Below, in pieces: positions 23,859 through 37,500 of a DNA stretch of 64,000 bases. Position numbers and translations under genes: made by a program. Origin of the DNA: Brassica napus (Eukaryota; Streptophyta; Magnoliopsida; Brassicales; Brassicaceae); the NCBI RefSeq assembly GCF_020379485.1, contig NC_063452.1, positions 53,692,439 through 53,756,438 of the forward strand, in the 5' to 3' direction. Every line of letters starts with the position of its first letter. Position 1 is the stretch's first letter. The notes under the pieces are model-generated. The model did no database searches. It was not told the DNA's origin and saw only the letters and a program-made list of their open reading frames with translations.

Positions 23859-26800
23859 ATGAAAGCTCCTTCATCAAATGGAGTTTCTCCAAATCCCCTG
23901 GAAGGTTTGTATAAACCCACTGCTTGGTTTTGTATATAGATTCAGTTGTAAGCCATAGAGGTCAAACTTCTTTTGGATTGCTGGTTATGGTCACCTGAAT
24001 TGAGTTGATTTTACTCGTTGAAGTAAGCTAATAGTAAAATTGTATAAAAAGCATGAATCAGTGGGAAGAGGGGAACCAAGACCGTGCTTTTTAGTTTTAA
24101 GGGGTTTAAAGAAGCTCTCTTCTAATCTTGTTGTTTTGATAGTGTGAAGTAACCACAGTCAGATCTTTTGTGTTGTGTGAATTGCAGGAGAAAGGAGGAA
24201 CATAAACTCAGAGTTATGGCACGCTTGTGCTGGACCACTGATATCGCTGCCTCCAGCGGGGAGTCTTGTTGTTTACTTCCCTCAAGGCCACAGTGAGCAA
24301 GTATGTTGTTCGAAATATAACATTCATGGCTGATCAAGAATGATTCTCTGAGTCTAATTTTAGTGCGGTATTACTCTTTTTCTTTCAGGTCGCGGCTTCA
24401 ATGCAGAAGCAAACTGATTTCATACCAAGCTACCCGAATCTTCCTTCTAAGCTCATTTGCATGCTCCAGAATGTTACATTGAATGTATGTTACCAACAAT
24501 GGCCAGAATCTCTTAGCATAAGTTTTCTTTTGAGTTGCTAATGCTATCGATTTTAAAACTAGGCTGATCCTGAGACGGAGGAGGTCTACGCGCAGATGTC
24601 TCTTCAGCCAGTAAATAAAGTACGTTACCTTTCACTATATAACTCGTTTCTAGGTGTGTTTGAGGAGTAGGAACTAATTGTTGTGAGGATTCTGTTGAAC
24701 AGTATGACAGAGACGCATTACTTGCCTCTGACATGGGCCTTAAGATAAACAGACAGCCTAATGAGTTTTTCTGCAAAACCCTCACGGCGAGTGACACAAG
24801 CACTCACGGTGGATTCTCTGTACCACGCCGAGCAGCTGAGAAAATCTTCCCTGCTCTGGTGTATATACAATACCTTAGCTTCTCCTATATTCTGATCTCT
24901 TTATTGCCTTAGGTTCTTACATTGTTTGGCAATATTCTGTTAGGATTTCTCGATGCAACCACCGTGTCAAGAGCTTGTTGCTAAGGACATTCACGACAAC
25001 ACATGGACTTTCAGACATATTTTTCGAGGTTTTACCTTGTTTTTGATAGATTACCTTCATCAATTTGGTGAAACTGTTCTAAGGTTTTGGATTTGTTGAT
25101 GCTTATCAGGTCAACCAAAAAGGCACCTGCTAACCACAGGGTGGAGTGTGTTTGTCAGCACGAAAAGGCTCTTTGCTGGGGACTCTGTTCTTTTTGTAAG
25201 GTATATCCGATGCTCTCTTTCGGTATATATCTTGTGAAGATGCTAACTCTTTTCATTTTTAATTAAGAGATGGAAAGGGGCACCTTCTGTTGGGTATAAG
25301 ACGTGCAAACAGGCAACAACCTGCGCTTTCTTCATCTGTAATATCTAGCGATAGCATGCACATTGGAGTTCTTGCTGCTGCAGCTCATGCTAATGCTAAT
25401 AACAGTCCTTTCACCATTTTCTACAACCCGAGGTGGCTGATTTGTGTTTTCTTTTGTCTCCATTAACCTTTACTAAATGCTTGTTCATGGCAAATTCTGA
25501 GAGAATACAACTGAGTTTTTTTTTGCAGGGCTGCTCCTGCTGAGTTTGTGGTTCCTTTAGCCAAGTATACCAAAGCTATGTACGCTCAGGTTTCACTAGG
25601 TATGCGGTTTAGGATGATATTTGAGACAGAAGAGTGCGGAGTTCGTAGGTATATGGGTACAGTTACTGGTATCAGTGATCTTGATCCAGTGAGATGGAAA
25701 AACTCTCAGTGGAGGAATCTTCAGGTACTTTGAAGCTAAACTCATGATGAATGCTGAATTTTTTATTTATTGATACGCTGCACCATTCATCTTAGCTATG
25801 TCTTTATTTTTTTGTTAAAGATTGGATGGGATGAGTCAGCTGCTGGTGATAGGCCAAGTCGAGTTTCAGTTTGGGACATTGAACCGGTTTTGACTCCTTT
25901 CTACATATGTCCTCCTCCATTTTTCCGACCTCGGTTTGCTGGGCAACCGGGAATGCCAGGTACAGTCTTTGTATAATTTTATTTAACACATCATCTTTGA
26001 ATCTTCTTAGAGATGGAAGTTCTGTTGGTCTTGCAGATGATGGGACTGACATGGAGTCTGCGTTGAAGAGAGCAATGCCGTGGCTTGACAATGGCTTACA
26101 GATGAAGGACCCTTCCAGTACGATATTTCCTGGTCTGAGTTTAGTTCAGTGGATGAGTATGCAACAGCAGAACGGCGGCCAGGTACCTTCGTCTGCTGGT
26201 TTCTTCCCGTCGATGGTCTCTCCAACGGCGGCTATGCACAACAGTCTTGGCGGAGCTGATGATCCCTCCAAGTTACTGAGCTTTCAGACGCCTCCAGGGG
26301 GGATTTCCTCATCAAGCCTTCAATTTAGCAAACCGAATCCGCAAGCGGCAATGTCCCAGTTACCTCAGCCGCCAACTACGTTGTCTCAACAACAGCAGCT
26401 GCAGCAGTTGTTGCACTCCTCTTTGAGCCATCAGCAACAGCAATCACAGCCTCAACAACAACATCAGCATCAGCATCAGCATCAGCATCAGCAGCAGCAA
26501 CAACAATCACAGCCTCTGCAACAACCACAATCGCATCAGCATCAGCATCAGCATCAGCAGCATCAGCAACAACAGCCACAATCACTGCATCAGCAGCAAC
26601 AACAACAATCACTGCTGCTTCAGCAGCAGCAACAACAACCGCTTCAGCAACACCATCAACAACCGCTACAGCAACAGACTCAGCAGCAGCAGCTACAACA
26701 ACAGCAGCAGTTAAGAACGCAGCAACTGCAATCTCATACGCACCCACAGTCACAGCAATCTCCTACGCACCCACAGTCACAGTCACATCCACAACAGCTA

Positions 26801-28682
26801 CAGCCACATAAGCTGCAGCAATTTCAGCTTCCGCAGAATCAGCTTTATAATGGTCATCAAGCAACACAGCAGCATCAGGCACAACAAACATCTATGCATC
26901 ATTTGCAACCCCAAGTAGTTTCGGGATCAATAGCAAGCAGTGTCATTGCGCCTCCGTCTAGCTCCCTTAATCAAAGCTTTCAACAGCAACAACAGTCTAC
27001 GCAGCTACAACACACACATCGCCATATAGGTGCTAGCACTAGCCAGAGTATCGTAATTGAAACCAGCAAGTCTTCATCTAATCTGATGTCAATACCACCG
27101 CAAGACACTCAGTTTTCACGACAAATGGAACAGCAGCAGCCTCCTGGTCTTGTCCAGGGACACAATCAGCCACAGCAGAAAACTCAACAGTCACAGGTTC
27201 AACAAATATTCCCGCAGAGTCTCTTGGAACAACCGCATTTACAGTTTCAGCTGTTGCAGAGGTTACAACAGCAGCAACAAAAACAGCAGCAATTTCTTTC
27301 TCCAGGAAGCTCGAGTTTGCCTTCTCAGTTACTCCACCAACAGCTGCAAAGCCAGCAGTTTCCGCAGCTACCTTCTCCCTCTCAAGTTCAGCAGTTTCCA
27401 TCGTCCTGCACTAACACTGGCTTACCGACGTTGCAACCACCTCAAATGCTGGTGAGCCGGCCTCAGGACAAACAAAACCCACCGGTTGGAGGAGGGGCCA
27501 AAGCTTATTCAGGCATCACAGATGGAGGAGATGCACCTTCCTCTTCAACCTCGCCTTCCACCAACAACTGTCAGATCTCTTCTTCAACCTTCCTCAACAG
27601 AAGCCAAAGCGGGCCAGCGATCTTGATACCTGATCCAGCGGTTGATGTGTCTGGTAGTCTTGTCCAGGATCTTTACAGCAAATCGGACATGCGGCTAAAA
27701 CATGAACTCGGGAGTCAGCAAAAGCCCAAAGCTAGTTTAACAGATCATCAACTAGAAGCGTCTGCCTCTGGAACTTCTTACGGTTTAGATGGCGGCGAAA
27801 ACAACAGACAACAGAATTTCTTGTCTCCAAACTTTGGCCTGGACGGTGATTCCAGAAACAGCTTGTTTGGCGGAGGAGCCAATGTGGAGAATGGATTTGT
27901 ACCTGAGACGTTGCTCTCCAGGGGATACGACTCCCAGAAAGATCTCCAGAACATGCTTTCAAACTATGGAGGAGTGACCAATGACATTGGTACAGAGATG
28001 TCTACTTCAGCTGTAAGAACCCAATCTTTTGGTATCCCTAATGTGCCTGCCATTTCAAACGATCTAGCTGTCAACGATGCTGGTGTTCTTGGTGGTGGAT
28101 TGTGGCCAACCCAGACTCAACGGATGCGGACTTATACAAAGGTATGATCCATCCCTCTTTGTGGAAACTTGGTTACAGTTTTTTGGTTTGACAATGTTGT
28201 ACATTTTCTGACAGGTGCAAAAGCGAGGTTCAGTGGGGAGATCAATAGACGTCAACCGCTACAGAGGTTATGATGAGCTGAGGCATGACCTTGCACGGAT
28301 GTTTGGGATTGAAGGACAGCTTGAAGATCCGCTAACATCAGACTGGAAACTTGTCTATGTAGATCATGAAAACGACATCCTGCTTGTCGGTGATGATCCG
28401 TGGGAGTAAGTAGAGAGCTGTCACATCCGCATTAGACCGTTTGAAAGTTCCATACCTTTTTTTCATGAGTCTTAACCTTTCAAATCTTGATTTTTTTGCA
28501 GGGAATTTGTGAATTGTGTTCAGAGCATAAAGATTCTTTCATCAGCTGAGGTTCCACAGTTGAGCTTGGATGGGAACTTTGCAGGTTTACCAGCTACTAA
28601 TCAAGCTTGTAGTGGCGGTGACAATGGCAATGGTTGGAGAGGTCAGTATGATGATAACTCAGCCACCTCGTTTAACCGGTGA
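23859..28682 (+). CDS. ARF7: Auxin response factor 7 (NPH4/ARF7) orthologue
   Basis: Nuclear activator of auxin-responsive genes. Thirteen coding exons keep a 1206-residue frame: 23859-23904, 24188-24300, 24389-24484, 24563-24619, 24703-24858, 24944-25028, 25110-25200, 25268-25432, 25529-25724, 25821-25959, 26037-28141, 28215-28405, 28502-28682, all GT-AG. The start [13 protein letters not shown] is as in Arabidopsis ARF7. The B3 DNA-binding domain spans about residues 126-228 ([37 protein letters not shown]), followed by the ARF dimerisation region ([24 protein letters not shown]). The middle region, nearly all in one 2.1-kb exon, is extremely Gln-rich, as expected of an activating ARF. The C-terminal PB1 domain (from about residue 1084) has the key lysine ([16 protein letters not shown]) and acidic OPCA motif ([17 protein letters not shown]) that bind Aux/IAA and other ARFs. 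It is about 40 residues longer than the Arabidopsis protein (1164 as I recall), mostly in the Gln region. No lesion. Confidence 0.97.
26388..27299 (+). repeat. ARF7: CAR-repeat (poly-Gln and His-Gln) tract in ARF7 exon 11
   Basis: Long runs of CAA/CAG codons are interspersed with (CATCAG)n blocks at about 26462-26492 and 26533-26565, giving HQHQHQHQ stretches. Such mixed codon tracts are prone to length change. ARF7/ARF19 middle regions are known to drive cytoplasmic condensates. The minus-strand alanine/valine-rich ORF here is only its shadow. Confidence 0.9.
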
Positions 28683-29039
28683 TAACCGCTTGTACAAGTT
28701 GGAGATGAACATCTCTCTCACAGACAGATTCTTTTCTCTTTTGTAATATATTCTTCCTCTGTTTGATAACATGTTTCAAGTTTCCACTTGAGTAGAGCAT
28801 TTACCCTGTACAATATATCTTCTTCAACTAAGTTTACACGAAGATTTTATTTTGATGGGTGCCAATGATTCTACCGCTTGTACAAGTTAACGTAAGAGAT
28901 AGGAAGCCATCAATCAGATCAACAGCAACCAAATAAGAACCATATTTTAAAACTCAAGTCTTTGTTTCAGATTATGCAGAAGCCGTTCATGAAAAATTTC
29001 CACAATTGGGATACAAATTGCATGTCACAAAGATATAAA
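28683..29039. other. Shared 3' region between convergent ARF7 and CPN20
   Basis: Only 357 bp separate the two stop codons, so the 3' UTRs probably abut or overlap. No other feature is seen. Confidence 0.7.
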
Positions 29040-30284
29040 CTAAGAAAGGATAGCCATCACATCTGAAGCTCTCAGGGCGATATAGTTGGAGCCATCTTTG
29101 CCCTTGAAGTCATTACCGGCATACTTGGAGTAAAGAACTGTGCTTCCAGTAGATATCGATAGTGGTTGACGCTTACCTTCCTCATCTAGAGAACCTGGTC
29201 CAACTGCTATCACCTGCCAACAAAACACAGAAGAGATTATGTATAATTGACACTTGTGTATCTATCAAGATGGACATGGTATCAATCAAGTGTGTGCTTA
29301 CCGTGCCAATAGAAGGCTTCTCTTTGGTAGTCTCGGTTAGCAACAACCCTCCAGCTGTTTTCTCCTCAGCCTCAGCAACCTAAACTCATAAGTATCAGAA
29401 CAAAACTTCCTCTGGTTACCACTGTCCTTGCGTGTACAAACTAATATAGATGATTAAAATAAGCACAACCTTAATGAAGACACGGTCATTCAAGGGCTTG
29501 AGATCTTTGATGTCCTCGGTCTCAAGAAGGCCAACAATATCATCTTCCTTTAGAATAAGATGCTGAACATCGTTGAAATCCACCTCAGTTCCTGCGTATT
29601 TGGAGTAAATAATCTGTGCTCCAGTCTACACCAGTAGAAAAAAGATAGGCATTTCAGATAAATTTATTAGCAGACAAGGAAGCAAAGAAAGAAAGAGAGG
29701 TTTGAGAGGCGGTTACAGGGACATCGATATCGATTTTGGTCTTCCCAATAGTTCTTCCTTCACCCACAGCAACGACTTCACCTCCTTGAGGTTTGGATTG
29801 AGCTGTGGATGGAAGTAAGATACCTCCCATAGTCTTCTCCTCTGCCTCCTTGATCTTCACCAAAACTCTATCTCCCAATGGCTTAATCGAAGTATACTGT
29901 AAACAAGACAAGCAAAAGAAAAACAAAACATAAGTCATAACTAAAAGAGAAGGAAGTACAATCGAAACAGACGAATGAGCATCTAAAGCTACAAAAGAGA
30001 CGAATGAGCCAGAGCTATACAAACACTCAGATAAGTTCCAGATGTTCAATCAATATGTTCATTCAGACCAACAAAGAAACAAGGATGAATCAAATAACAA
30101 AGAAGTGAACAAGTAGTACCTTAGGAGCAACCACAGAAGCAGCTCTGACAACCAAAGAACGGAACTGGCTCTGCTTAAGGGTGCCTGGTTTCAAAGTTCC
30201 AAACTTGGCACTCGAAGCTCTGAGTGAGGCTAAGCTCCTAGCTGACACAGTCACTGGTGATGCTGTAAGTTGAGTCGCCGCCAT
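29040..30284 (-). CDS. CPN20: Chloroplast 20-kDa co-chaperonin CPN20 (CPN21)
   Basis: Plastid GroES-like cofactor that caps the Cpn60 chaperonin during folding of imported proteins, including Rubisco large subunit. Five minus-strand exons: 30120-30284, 29717-29896, 29470-29625, 29302-29379, 29040-29213, all GT-AG and phase 0, giving 250 residues (253 in Arabidopsis as I recall). Residues 1-50 are a Ser/Arg-rich transit peptide ([20 protein letters not shown]). Two Cpn10 domains follow in tandem, the hallmark of plastid co-chaperonins: one from [20 protein letters not shown] with the mobile loop at [16 protein letters not shown], the second from [19 protein letters not shown] to the end ([20 protein letters not shown]). 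It is convergent with ARF7, as At5g20720 is to At5g20730. No lesion. Confidence 0.96.
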
Positions 30285-33200
30285 TTCTGCTGTGATTCAA
30301 TTACTATTGAGCGAACCCAATTAGTTTCTCCGCCCAAAGTTCCAACCTTTATGTTCAATTCTCGTTGTGAATTACAGACAGTGTGAGAGCAAAGAGAAGC
30401 GATTCATACCTTGAGGATAAGAGAAGAAGGGGGACTGTGACTTTGGAGGATAAAACCCTAAGAGTTGCACAAGAGATAGACTAGAAACGGACACACAAAG
30501 ACTTGCCCTTTTTATCGCAGGATGAAGAACTCTATCTACAACTCTCTACCGGGTGGGTTATACGGGTTGTGTCCGGTCGGGTCGTCACCTGATCCCTTTT
30601 TGTCTTGCGCTTAACTAATCACTAGAGTTTAACCCAGCTTTCGTGCGGATACTTTTTCATTTGTAAAATTTTATAAACTTTGATTAAACAGTTACCGTTA
30701 TATATTGTGTAATTCTTTAATTTTATTGTTTAAGTTTTTATTCGACACTATTAATATATAGTTATTTGTTTTATACAGTTTACTTTGTTATTAATTGTTA
30801 TTATATATCAGATAATCTTTTTTGATTTTTTTTTTTAATTTCTACAGCTTGCATACAATACATTTTTAAAATTTATTTAGCTATAGTATATAGAAAGATA
30901 TCTTTAGGATAATTTATATTTTAATGTTGTGTTTTAAAAAAATCTAATTTAATATCTATCATTTTATTATTGTGCGGATTTTTATAAGTAAATACATTGT
31001 TATGTTTAAATAACACAACCCTATTATTTTAGTAAATTTTATACATAATAGCATTTGTCGTATAAATTACTTTAATAAATTCTGTCAATATAGAATACTT
31101 TTTGGATGTTATGGTATTACATTTTCTGATTTTTTAATTAAATTAATATTTCAAAATATTATATTACCTTTGATTTTATAAAACAATTTGTTTTTTTTGT
31201 TGCATTTCAGAAAATTATATTTTAGCATATACGATTTAATATTTTGTAAAATTTTAAATATTATCATTTTGAGTTCAGAATATTTATTTCCAAAAATGTT
31301 TTTTTGGTCATGAGAAATTTAGAAAATTACACAACTATTCTCGAGTTTTGGAAGATTATATGACTTTTGAAACTTTTTTTACTAGACTAATTCATTATTT
31401 TATAAAAATATTGGATTCCAATAAGATTTTTTATATATTTTCTCAACAGATTCTATTATAATTAATATAAACATAACTATTAAATTTATATTAATTAATA
31501 TTTCAAAGTTTTGTATACTATTATATTTTTTATATAATCATTTTTAGATAATATATTTCTGTGAATTTCAAAATAAATAAAATGATAATATGTAGTTGTA
31601 TATATGAAGTTTGACATATGTTCATAATTTTACCTTGTGTATAAAAAGTTAACCCGTTTTATCGGTGAATAATAATTTATTTAAATGAAAGAATTTTTAA
31701 AAAATAAAATAGATTAATTTACCAATTTAATATAATTTTATCATATTTAATTCATATAATACTTCTATTTTAATATAATATATGAAATATAATTATGAAA
31801 TTTATAAAAGATGGTATAGAATTTTTTTATACTATAAATTTTAATTAACATTAATTTATAATAATATTATTACTAATTACAAAATTTATTAAAGCATTAT
31901 TGAATAAAAAGGTTTAAATTTTAATAGGATTTTGTTAGATTCTTTCTCAAGAGGTTTTGTTATAAGTAAATATAAAATTTAAATTATAGCTAAAATTTTT
32001 TTATTATGAATATATTTATTAATTATTAAGATTTTCTAGATATTACATATTTGATTGATTAATGTAAATAGTCAAATATGTCATCATACTAAATATTTAG
32101 TTAAATGGTCCTACTAAGACTTATTAATAGTACTGTAGTAGATAAAAAATAGGACCCGAATTTAGTATATTAGTTTTTTGGTTTGTTTTTGTTCCGGTTT
32201 GATTGTAGATTTTGGTATTCGGTTCAAGAAATATAGTAATATTTTGATTATTTATGAATTTGGGTTTAGTTGAGGTTATGTTATTTTGATTTTTTGTTTG
32301 TCAAATTTTAATTTATATTTTCTTGTATATAATATTTATATATATTTGACATCTATATAATATTTTATTAAATATATATAAAATTGATTGTTGTTATAAT
32401 TTGTGTTGTACATGTTCGTATTCATTTATATTATATTAGTTTGGCTTTGATATAATTTTAATTTATTTTCGTTAAATTTAAAATATAAATTTTTGTTCAA
32501 AGTTTTTTTAAAATATAGTTTGAACAACTTTATACGATGTGCTTATAAGTAATCATATTTTTTTGTTGCCTTAACAATATAAGACGTTTTACAATACAAT
32601 TTTTAGAATAACAAAATGGTTTAAACATTAATACACTTACGGTCTTATTTGCAAGAATGAAATCAAAAGTGTCTCCACCAGAATAAGACTAGTGTTGAGT
32701 CCATGAGTGAAGAAATTTGATTTCAACTTTCCAAGTATCTTTGAATGGCTTGACATCGTTCAACTGCCGGACTGCGTTAGGCGTAACCATAGCCATGAGT
32801 CTTTTACTTTATGAGTGTGAGGTGAAAAAAGTATTAGGATATGAAGCATATTTATAGTGATTAGATAGTAATTAGATAGTAATGTGTAGGTATAATGAAG
32901 ATATTTAGGCATATTCCGATTTAGGTAGTTTGTTGAATCAATTATACGTAGTTAAGATATGAATCAGAATGTAGTTGTGAAGGTGATTTATAGCGAGCTC
33001 GAAATATAAGGAAATTTGTTTGAAGATATTTTTATGGAAGATACATTAATGTAGATTTGATCAAATCTATTATTAATATGGTTAGAATAATAGATATGGA
33101 ATCTGAATGTAGTTGGGAAGGTGATAAACATTGAGGTCGGAATATAAGAAAATTTGTTCAACAATTTTAATATATAAAAATAAAATAAAATAGATTAAGG

Positions 33201-33631
33201 AAAAGTTACAAAAAATATGTTGTTCTTGGTGGATTTCTTGTTTGCAATACACGTAATATTATTGTGGAAACAAAAAAGTAATCTTATATACATGTATGAA
33301 CTGTATGCTGTGATATGATAAACAAAAAAAAACTTATGTAATGTAAAAGGTGAATCTAATCTAATATTCATATGATTCAAGCTTAGATGCAGGTGCAGTT
33401 AGTGTTCTGAAATATGAGGAAACAGAAGAGTAATTTAATATTTATATGATTCAAGCGTAGATGCAGGTGAAGTTTGTGATATGAACAGAATAGAAGCAAA
33501 GACGGTTTTGTCTACAAACATGATGTCCATATAGAATGAGTATTGAAGACACATTATAAAATGAGTAGTGTATTGATGATTAGTATAAGAGTGATTCAGT
33601 TTTGTATGATCTAATTCTATTAAGAGATAAC
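30285..33631. other. AT-rich intergenic region upstream of CPN20
   Basis: The first 200 bp hold the CPN20 leader and probable promoter. The next 2 kb are extremely AT-rich with no gene. From 32.6 kb an RPA-like exon relic appears. Short repeated segments follow at 32940-33160 and at 33366-33400 / 33446-33480 (ATATGATTCAAGC..AGATGCAGGTG twice), suggesting decayed mobile DNA, perhaps an old Helitron. Confidence 0.5.
32641..32796 (-). pseudogene. RPA-like N-terminal exon relic
   Basis: From an ATG at 32796 the minus strand reads MAMVTPNAVRQLNDVKPFKD, then TWKVEIKFLHSWTQH, a TAG stop, and SYSGGDTFDFILANKT followed by a GTAAGTG donor. This is the first OB-fold exon of the RPA1-like proteins that crucifer Helitrons often carry. 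One stop and no matching downstream exon were found, so it is a relic. Confidence 0.6.
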
Positions 33632-34025
33632 CAGTGTTTTTAAAACCGGACCGGAAGCTGAACCGGAAATATTTTGGGTCACGGTTCAATATGGTTCGAC
33701 CGGGTCAAACCTGGTTCAATAATATGGTTTAATTTTTTTTAGTATTTAAATATAAAAGTAATATTAGTAAACATGATGCATAGTTAAAATATTAATCAAT
33801 TTTGAACATAAAATATTATAAATATAAATTAGTTTCTTGTTTATATGGATGCTTTATAGATTTTTGATAGTTTTAGTGGTTTTTATTGGTTTAATAAATT
33901 TGAAATATAATCCGGCTATGTGGCCGGTTCTTGGTCGAACCAATTACTAGACCAACCCGGCTATATAACCGGTTCATGGTCGAACCCGGTCCAACCATCG
34001 GGTCGGTCCGGTTTTAAAAACACTG
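33632..34025. mobile_element. hAT-type MITE (394 bp)
   Basis: Perfect terminal inverted repeats of about 22 bp (CAGTGTTTTTAAAACCGGAC... and its complement) are flanked by an exact 8-bp target duplication GAGATAAC (33624-33631 and 34026-34033), diagnostic of the hAT superfamily. The interior is rich in CCGGTTC-type motifs and has no gene. Confidence 0.92.
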
Positions 34026-34162
34026 GAGATAACCAAAGGTATGTTTAATATGACATTGGTTAAGTTTAATTAACAGACGTCGGTTAGATTTAAGTAGGTA
34101 GGTTCCATTTATAAAGTAGTATCTAATCTATTAAAACAGGAGTAAAAAAATAAAATAATTCT

Positions 34163-34504
34163 TGTTGTAATTAGAGAGTTTAGTGACTGAATATTTCTGT
34201 GTTCTTATTAATGATCAAGGGGTTCCTTTATATAAGGATTACAAGATAAAGATAAATGGAAATTATCCAAAACCTAAACTCATTAGGATTAGGAAAACTA
34301 CTAATACATAATAATGGAAAGATTACTTCTATTAGGAAAAGGAAAGAGTTTCCTTTTCTCCAAGCTTTGTGGCCGCCTCTCTCTTTCCTGAAGTCGACTC
34401 TCTCTCTTCTCTCTCTAGGCTTCGGCCATCTCTCCATCTTCTAGGTATTGGGCCGGTCTTGGACCGGACCTGGTTAATGGCAATCTACTCCATGATTTAT
34501 AACA
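34163..34504 (-). repeat. LTR of the gag-only Copia-type element (3' LTR in element orientation)
   Basis: It matches 40183-40527, from TGTTGTAATTAGAGAG to GATTTATAACA on the plus strand. Confidence 0.88.
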
Positions 34505-37500
34505 CTCCCCCTTGGATGCCATAACCATACAAGATTTGTAGTACGCTTCATGTTGCCTCATTAAAACCTTATCAGGAAAACCCAGTGGGACAAAACCATG
34601 ATGAAGGAAAAAGAGTACAACACGCACTACTCCCCCTGATGTGAATCTCAGTGTAGGTTTCTACATTCTACGCATCTAGTGCGTGATCTTTCCTGTATAT
34701 GTAGGAAGGGAGTAATTGGTCAAGTTCATTACTAAGCCGTATCTAGACCACTTTGACCTCTTAGGTCGTTTCTCATGTCTCTTGACATCGAGTGTCCCGT
34801 TAAAGCATGTGTGCTCATAATGTGAACCATATTGTTCTCGGGGATCACTATTGGGTCTTTGCAAATCGTGTTTGCATGTGTCCATAGTCTAGACGTGATC
34901 GTCTACTGTTAACTCTTTACTTTGATCGGACAAAATAAGTATTTATGGACAATGTACTAGACATGGTTATCATGAACCTATGTCTCGATCTGGCCGATCC
35001 ATGTCTGGGTCATAGACCTCGTCTATACATGTCCACTACTTGTCTCATGAGGGTTCAAGATCAATGATCATTGCTGTGAGTTTTATAATCTCTCATTATG
35101 GCTCTGTGGCCGAATACTCTCATGTATCTCTCGTGTGGACATCGATCTTTCTTGCTTTAAGCAGTACCATATCTATCTCGGACATTGTAGTCTTTTATCC
35201 ATTTCTTGATGGTGTCTCATGACCTCTGTTATTGTGGATTATATCACACACTGAAATATATATTATTAGGTCATAGATCTCGGCTCTCACAAGCTTATGG
35301 ACTACAATACATTTGTATCCGGTTGATCTTTTGTCTCTACTAGCCCGTGATCAAGAAGAAGGACCAGACGCCTTTTAGTCTTAAAATCCGGACGCGTCTA
35401 GTAGAAGAGCCAGACGCTCTTTGCTGAAGAGCCGGACGCCCTTAGACGGACAAAGTTGGACATCTTTAGTTTGAAGGGCCGGGGCCGGACGCTTTTGGTC
35501 GGACACCCACATAGATTTATTCTATGTCTACTAACCTCTTTTAGGTTTAGTATAATCACAAGGAATTTCAAATATATGGACTGTATTGGATTGTCTTTTA
35601 TACAACTCCAAGATCAATGATCATGCGTGATCAATTTCTTTTATATACTGTATGCAGCTGCTTTATGTTTCAGTCCATGAATCAGCTTAGGAACGAAGCT
35701 GTTCTTTCATCTTATCCAGTGATCCATATGCTACTTACTACATCATTTGTATCTAATTTCTTTCTTATGACCAGACCATTGTCAATTTCGAAAATCTGTA
35801 GCAGCATCCACCACATAGGAGTTTATCTCCTTATAATATGTTCCTTTGATCTCTGTGAGTACCTTGTGTAACAAGCTATGATCTAATGCTGTTAAGTAGG
35901 AAGACATGAACACTCTTACATCATGTACATCTCTCACGGTTTCTTTATCTCACAAGATCCATCTATTTCACTGGTTTTATCAGATGGCGTTTCTGTATAT
36001 GTATATGGCCAATACGCCCATATCTCTTTTAGTTACTTTGAATCTCCACGTTTTATCTTCTCTATGATCTTTTATGATTGTATGAGTACTCATTCGTGGG
36101 TTCATGATCCTCGTTTATCTCTTTATGTTCAAGTGCTATAACTTTATGTATCTTTATACAAATGTGTGTGTGTGTCGACACTTTCATGTGGTTCCATTAT
36201 GTTCCAGACATGATCTATAGATTTGAGATCTTATTATCCAGGACCTTTATTACTAGTAGCTTGGCGTCCCAACACTACGTGGTTTGGTACCTTAGATGTG
36301 TAGCTGCGTAGCCTTTTCTCAATGTCTGGTATGGTTTCTCTTATAATCTCGGATCTGTATTCTATGCACCATTTTTCTATCCGAGATTCCTTTATCTTAT
36401 GGAACACTTGGTCTATCTTTTATAGACTCTATAGCAACTTGATTATGTCTCTTCTAGGACATTCATTTGGTGCTAAGCTGGTTAGTCATTTCTCGGGTCA
36501 GTCTCTGGCATTTCGATTAGCTTCTCAATTAACTAGCTTTATATAATCTTTCGTTGGACGTCTCAAATTATAATCTCTAGTCCGAGGATCTTTGCCAAGA
36601 CAATGATGGTTAAAACCATTCTTATCATTCTTTTAATCTTTCTTTGTCCAGCTTATAATCTTTCTCCTTTAATATTCAGACTCATTTGTTTCATGTAATC
36701 CGTACCTGGCCACTATTTGATCAACCATGTTTTGGCTCTCGGTCCTTTTGATTTCGTGGAGAAAAATCCTATTCTTATATATTCCCAATCCTCTTCTGAG
36801 GTTCCATCTTAGACGGCACATGTATGTATGTGGTGGTTTATTCAAAATCTCTTAAGATGTTGTATGTCTGGTTTTATGACCCGTATTCAATCTGAGATGG
36901 GAATATCTATGCCCACTTATATGGCCTGATGCATATTATCATTCTATACATGTAAATTCATAATGTCCCCAAGCTTATAGACTTTATAGTCTTATCCTTA
37001 TAGGAAATGGCTTACATGGCCGATAACTTATAGGTAATAGCTTACTTGGCCGAACCTTTATAGGTAATGGAACGTGTGCGGCCAAGCCTGCACTATGCGG
37101 CCAAGTCACGACCAAGTCACGGCCGAGCCGTTTATTCTCATGGTCTCTTCAGCCGGGTAATGGCCTCTTTGGTTTGGCCGTTTGTATCATGGCCTCTACG
37201 GCCGAGGAAATGCCTTTATGGCCGAGTAATGACCGAGCCATATAACATGGTCTTAGACCATAGTGGTACACGAACTTGTAGTATTGATCATGGGTTTATC
37301 CTCTCTCCCCCTCATGACCATACTATAAGGTCGTGGTGCTTGGGATAATTAAGCCTAATGAGTTTCCCTTTGTGTACATGTTTCACAACGTGAGATCTTT
37401 TATGGGATAACTCTGTGCCTTTTCAATCTTTGCATCAAGTTTAGACTTTAGGATGGCTAATCCTATCATGCCATATAATGTATAATTTCGTGGTGTATCT

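Noticed and set aside
25907..26036. ARF7 frame read straight through from exon 10 to exon 11
   Set aside because: The long open frame crosses an intron. The GTACAG donor (25960) and TTGCAG acceptor (26036) give the conserved [12 protein letters not shown] join.
26376..26753. Minus-strand ORF rich in Ala and Val
   Set aside because: Antisense shadow of the CAG/CAA tract of ARF7.
30700..32500. Matrix-attachment or replication origin in the very AT-rich stretch
   Set aside because: Base composition alone does not support such a call.
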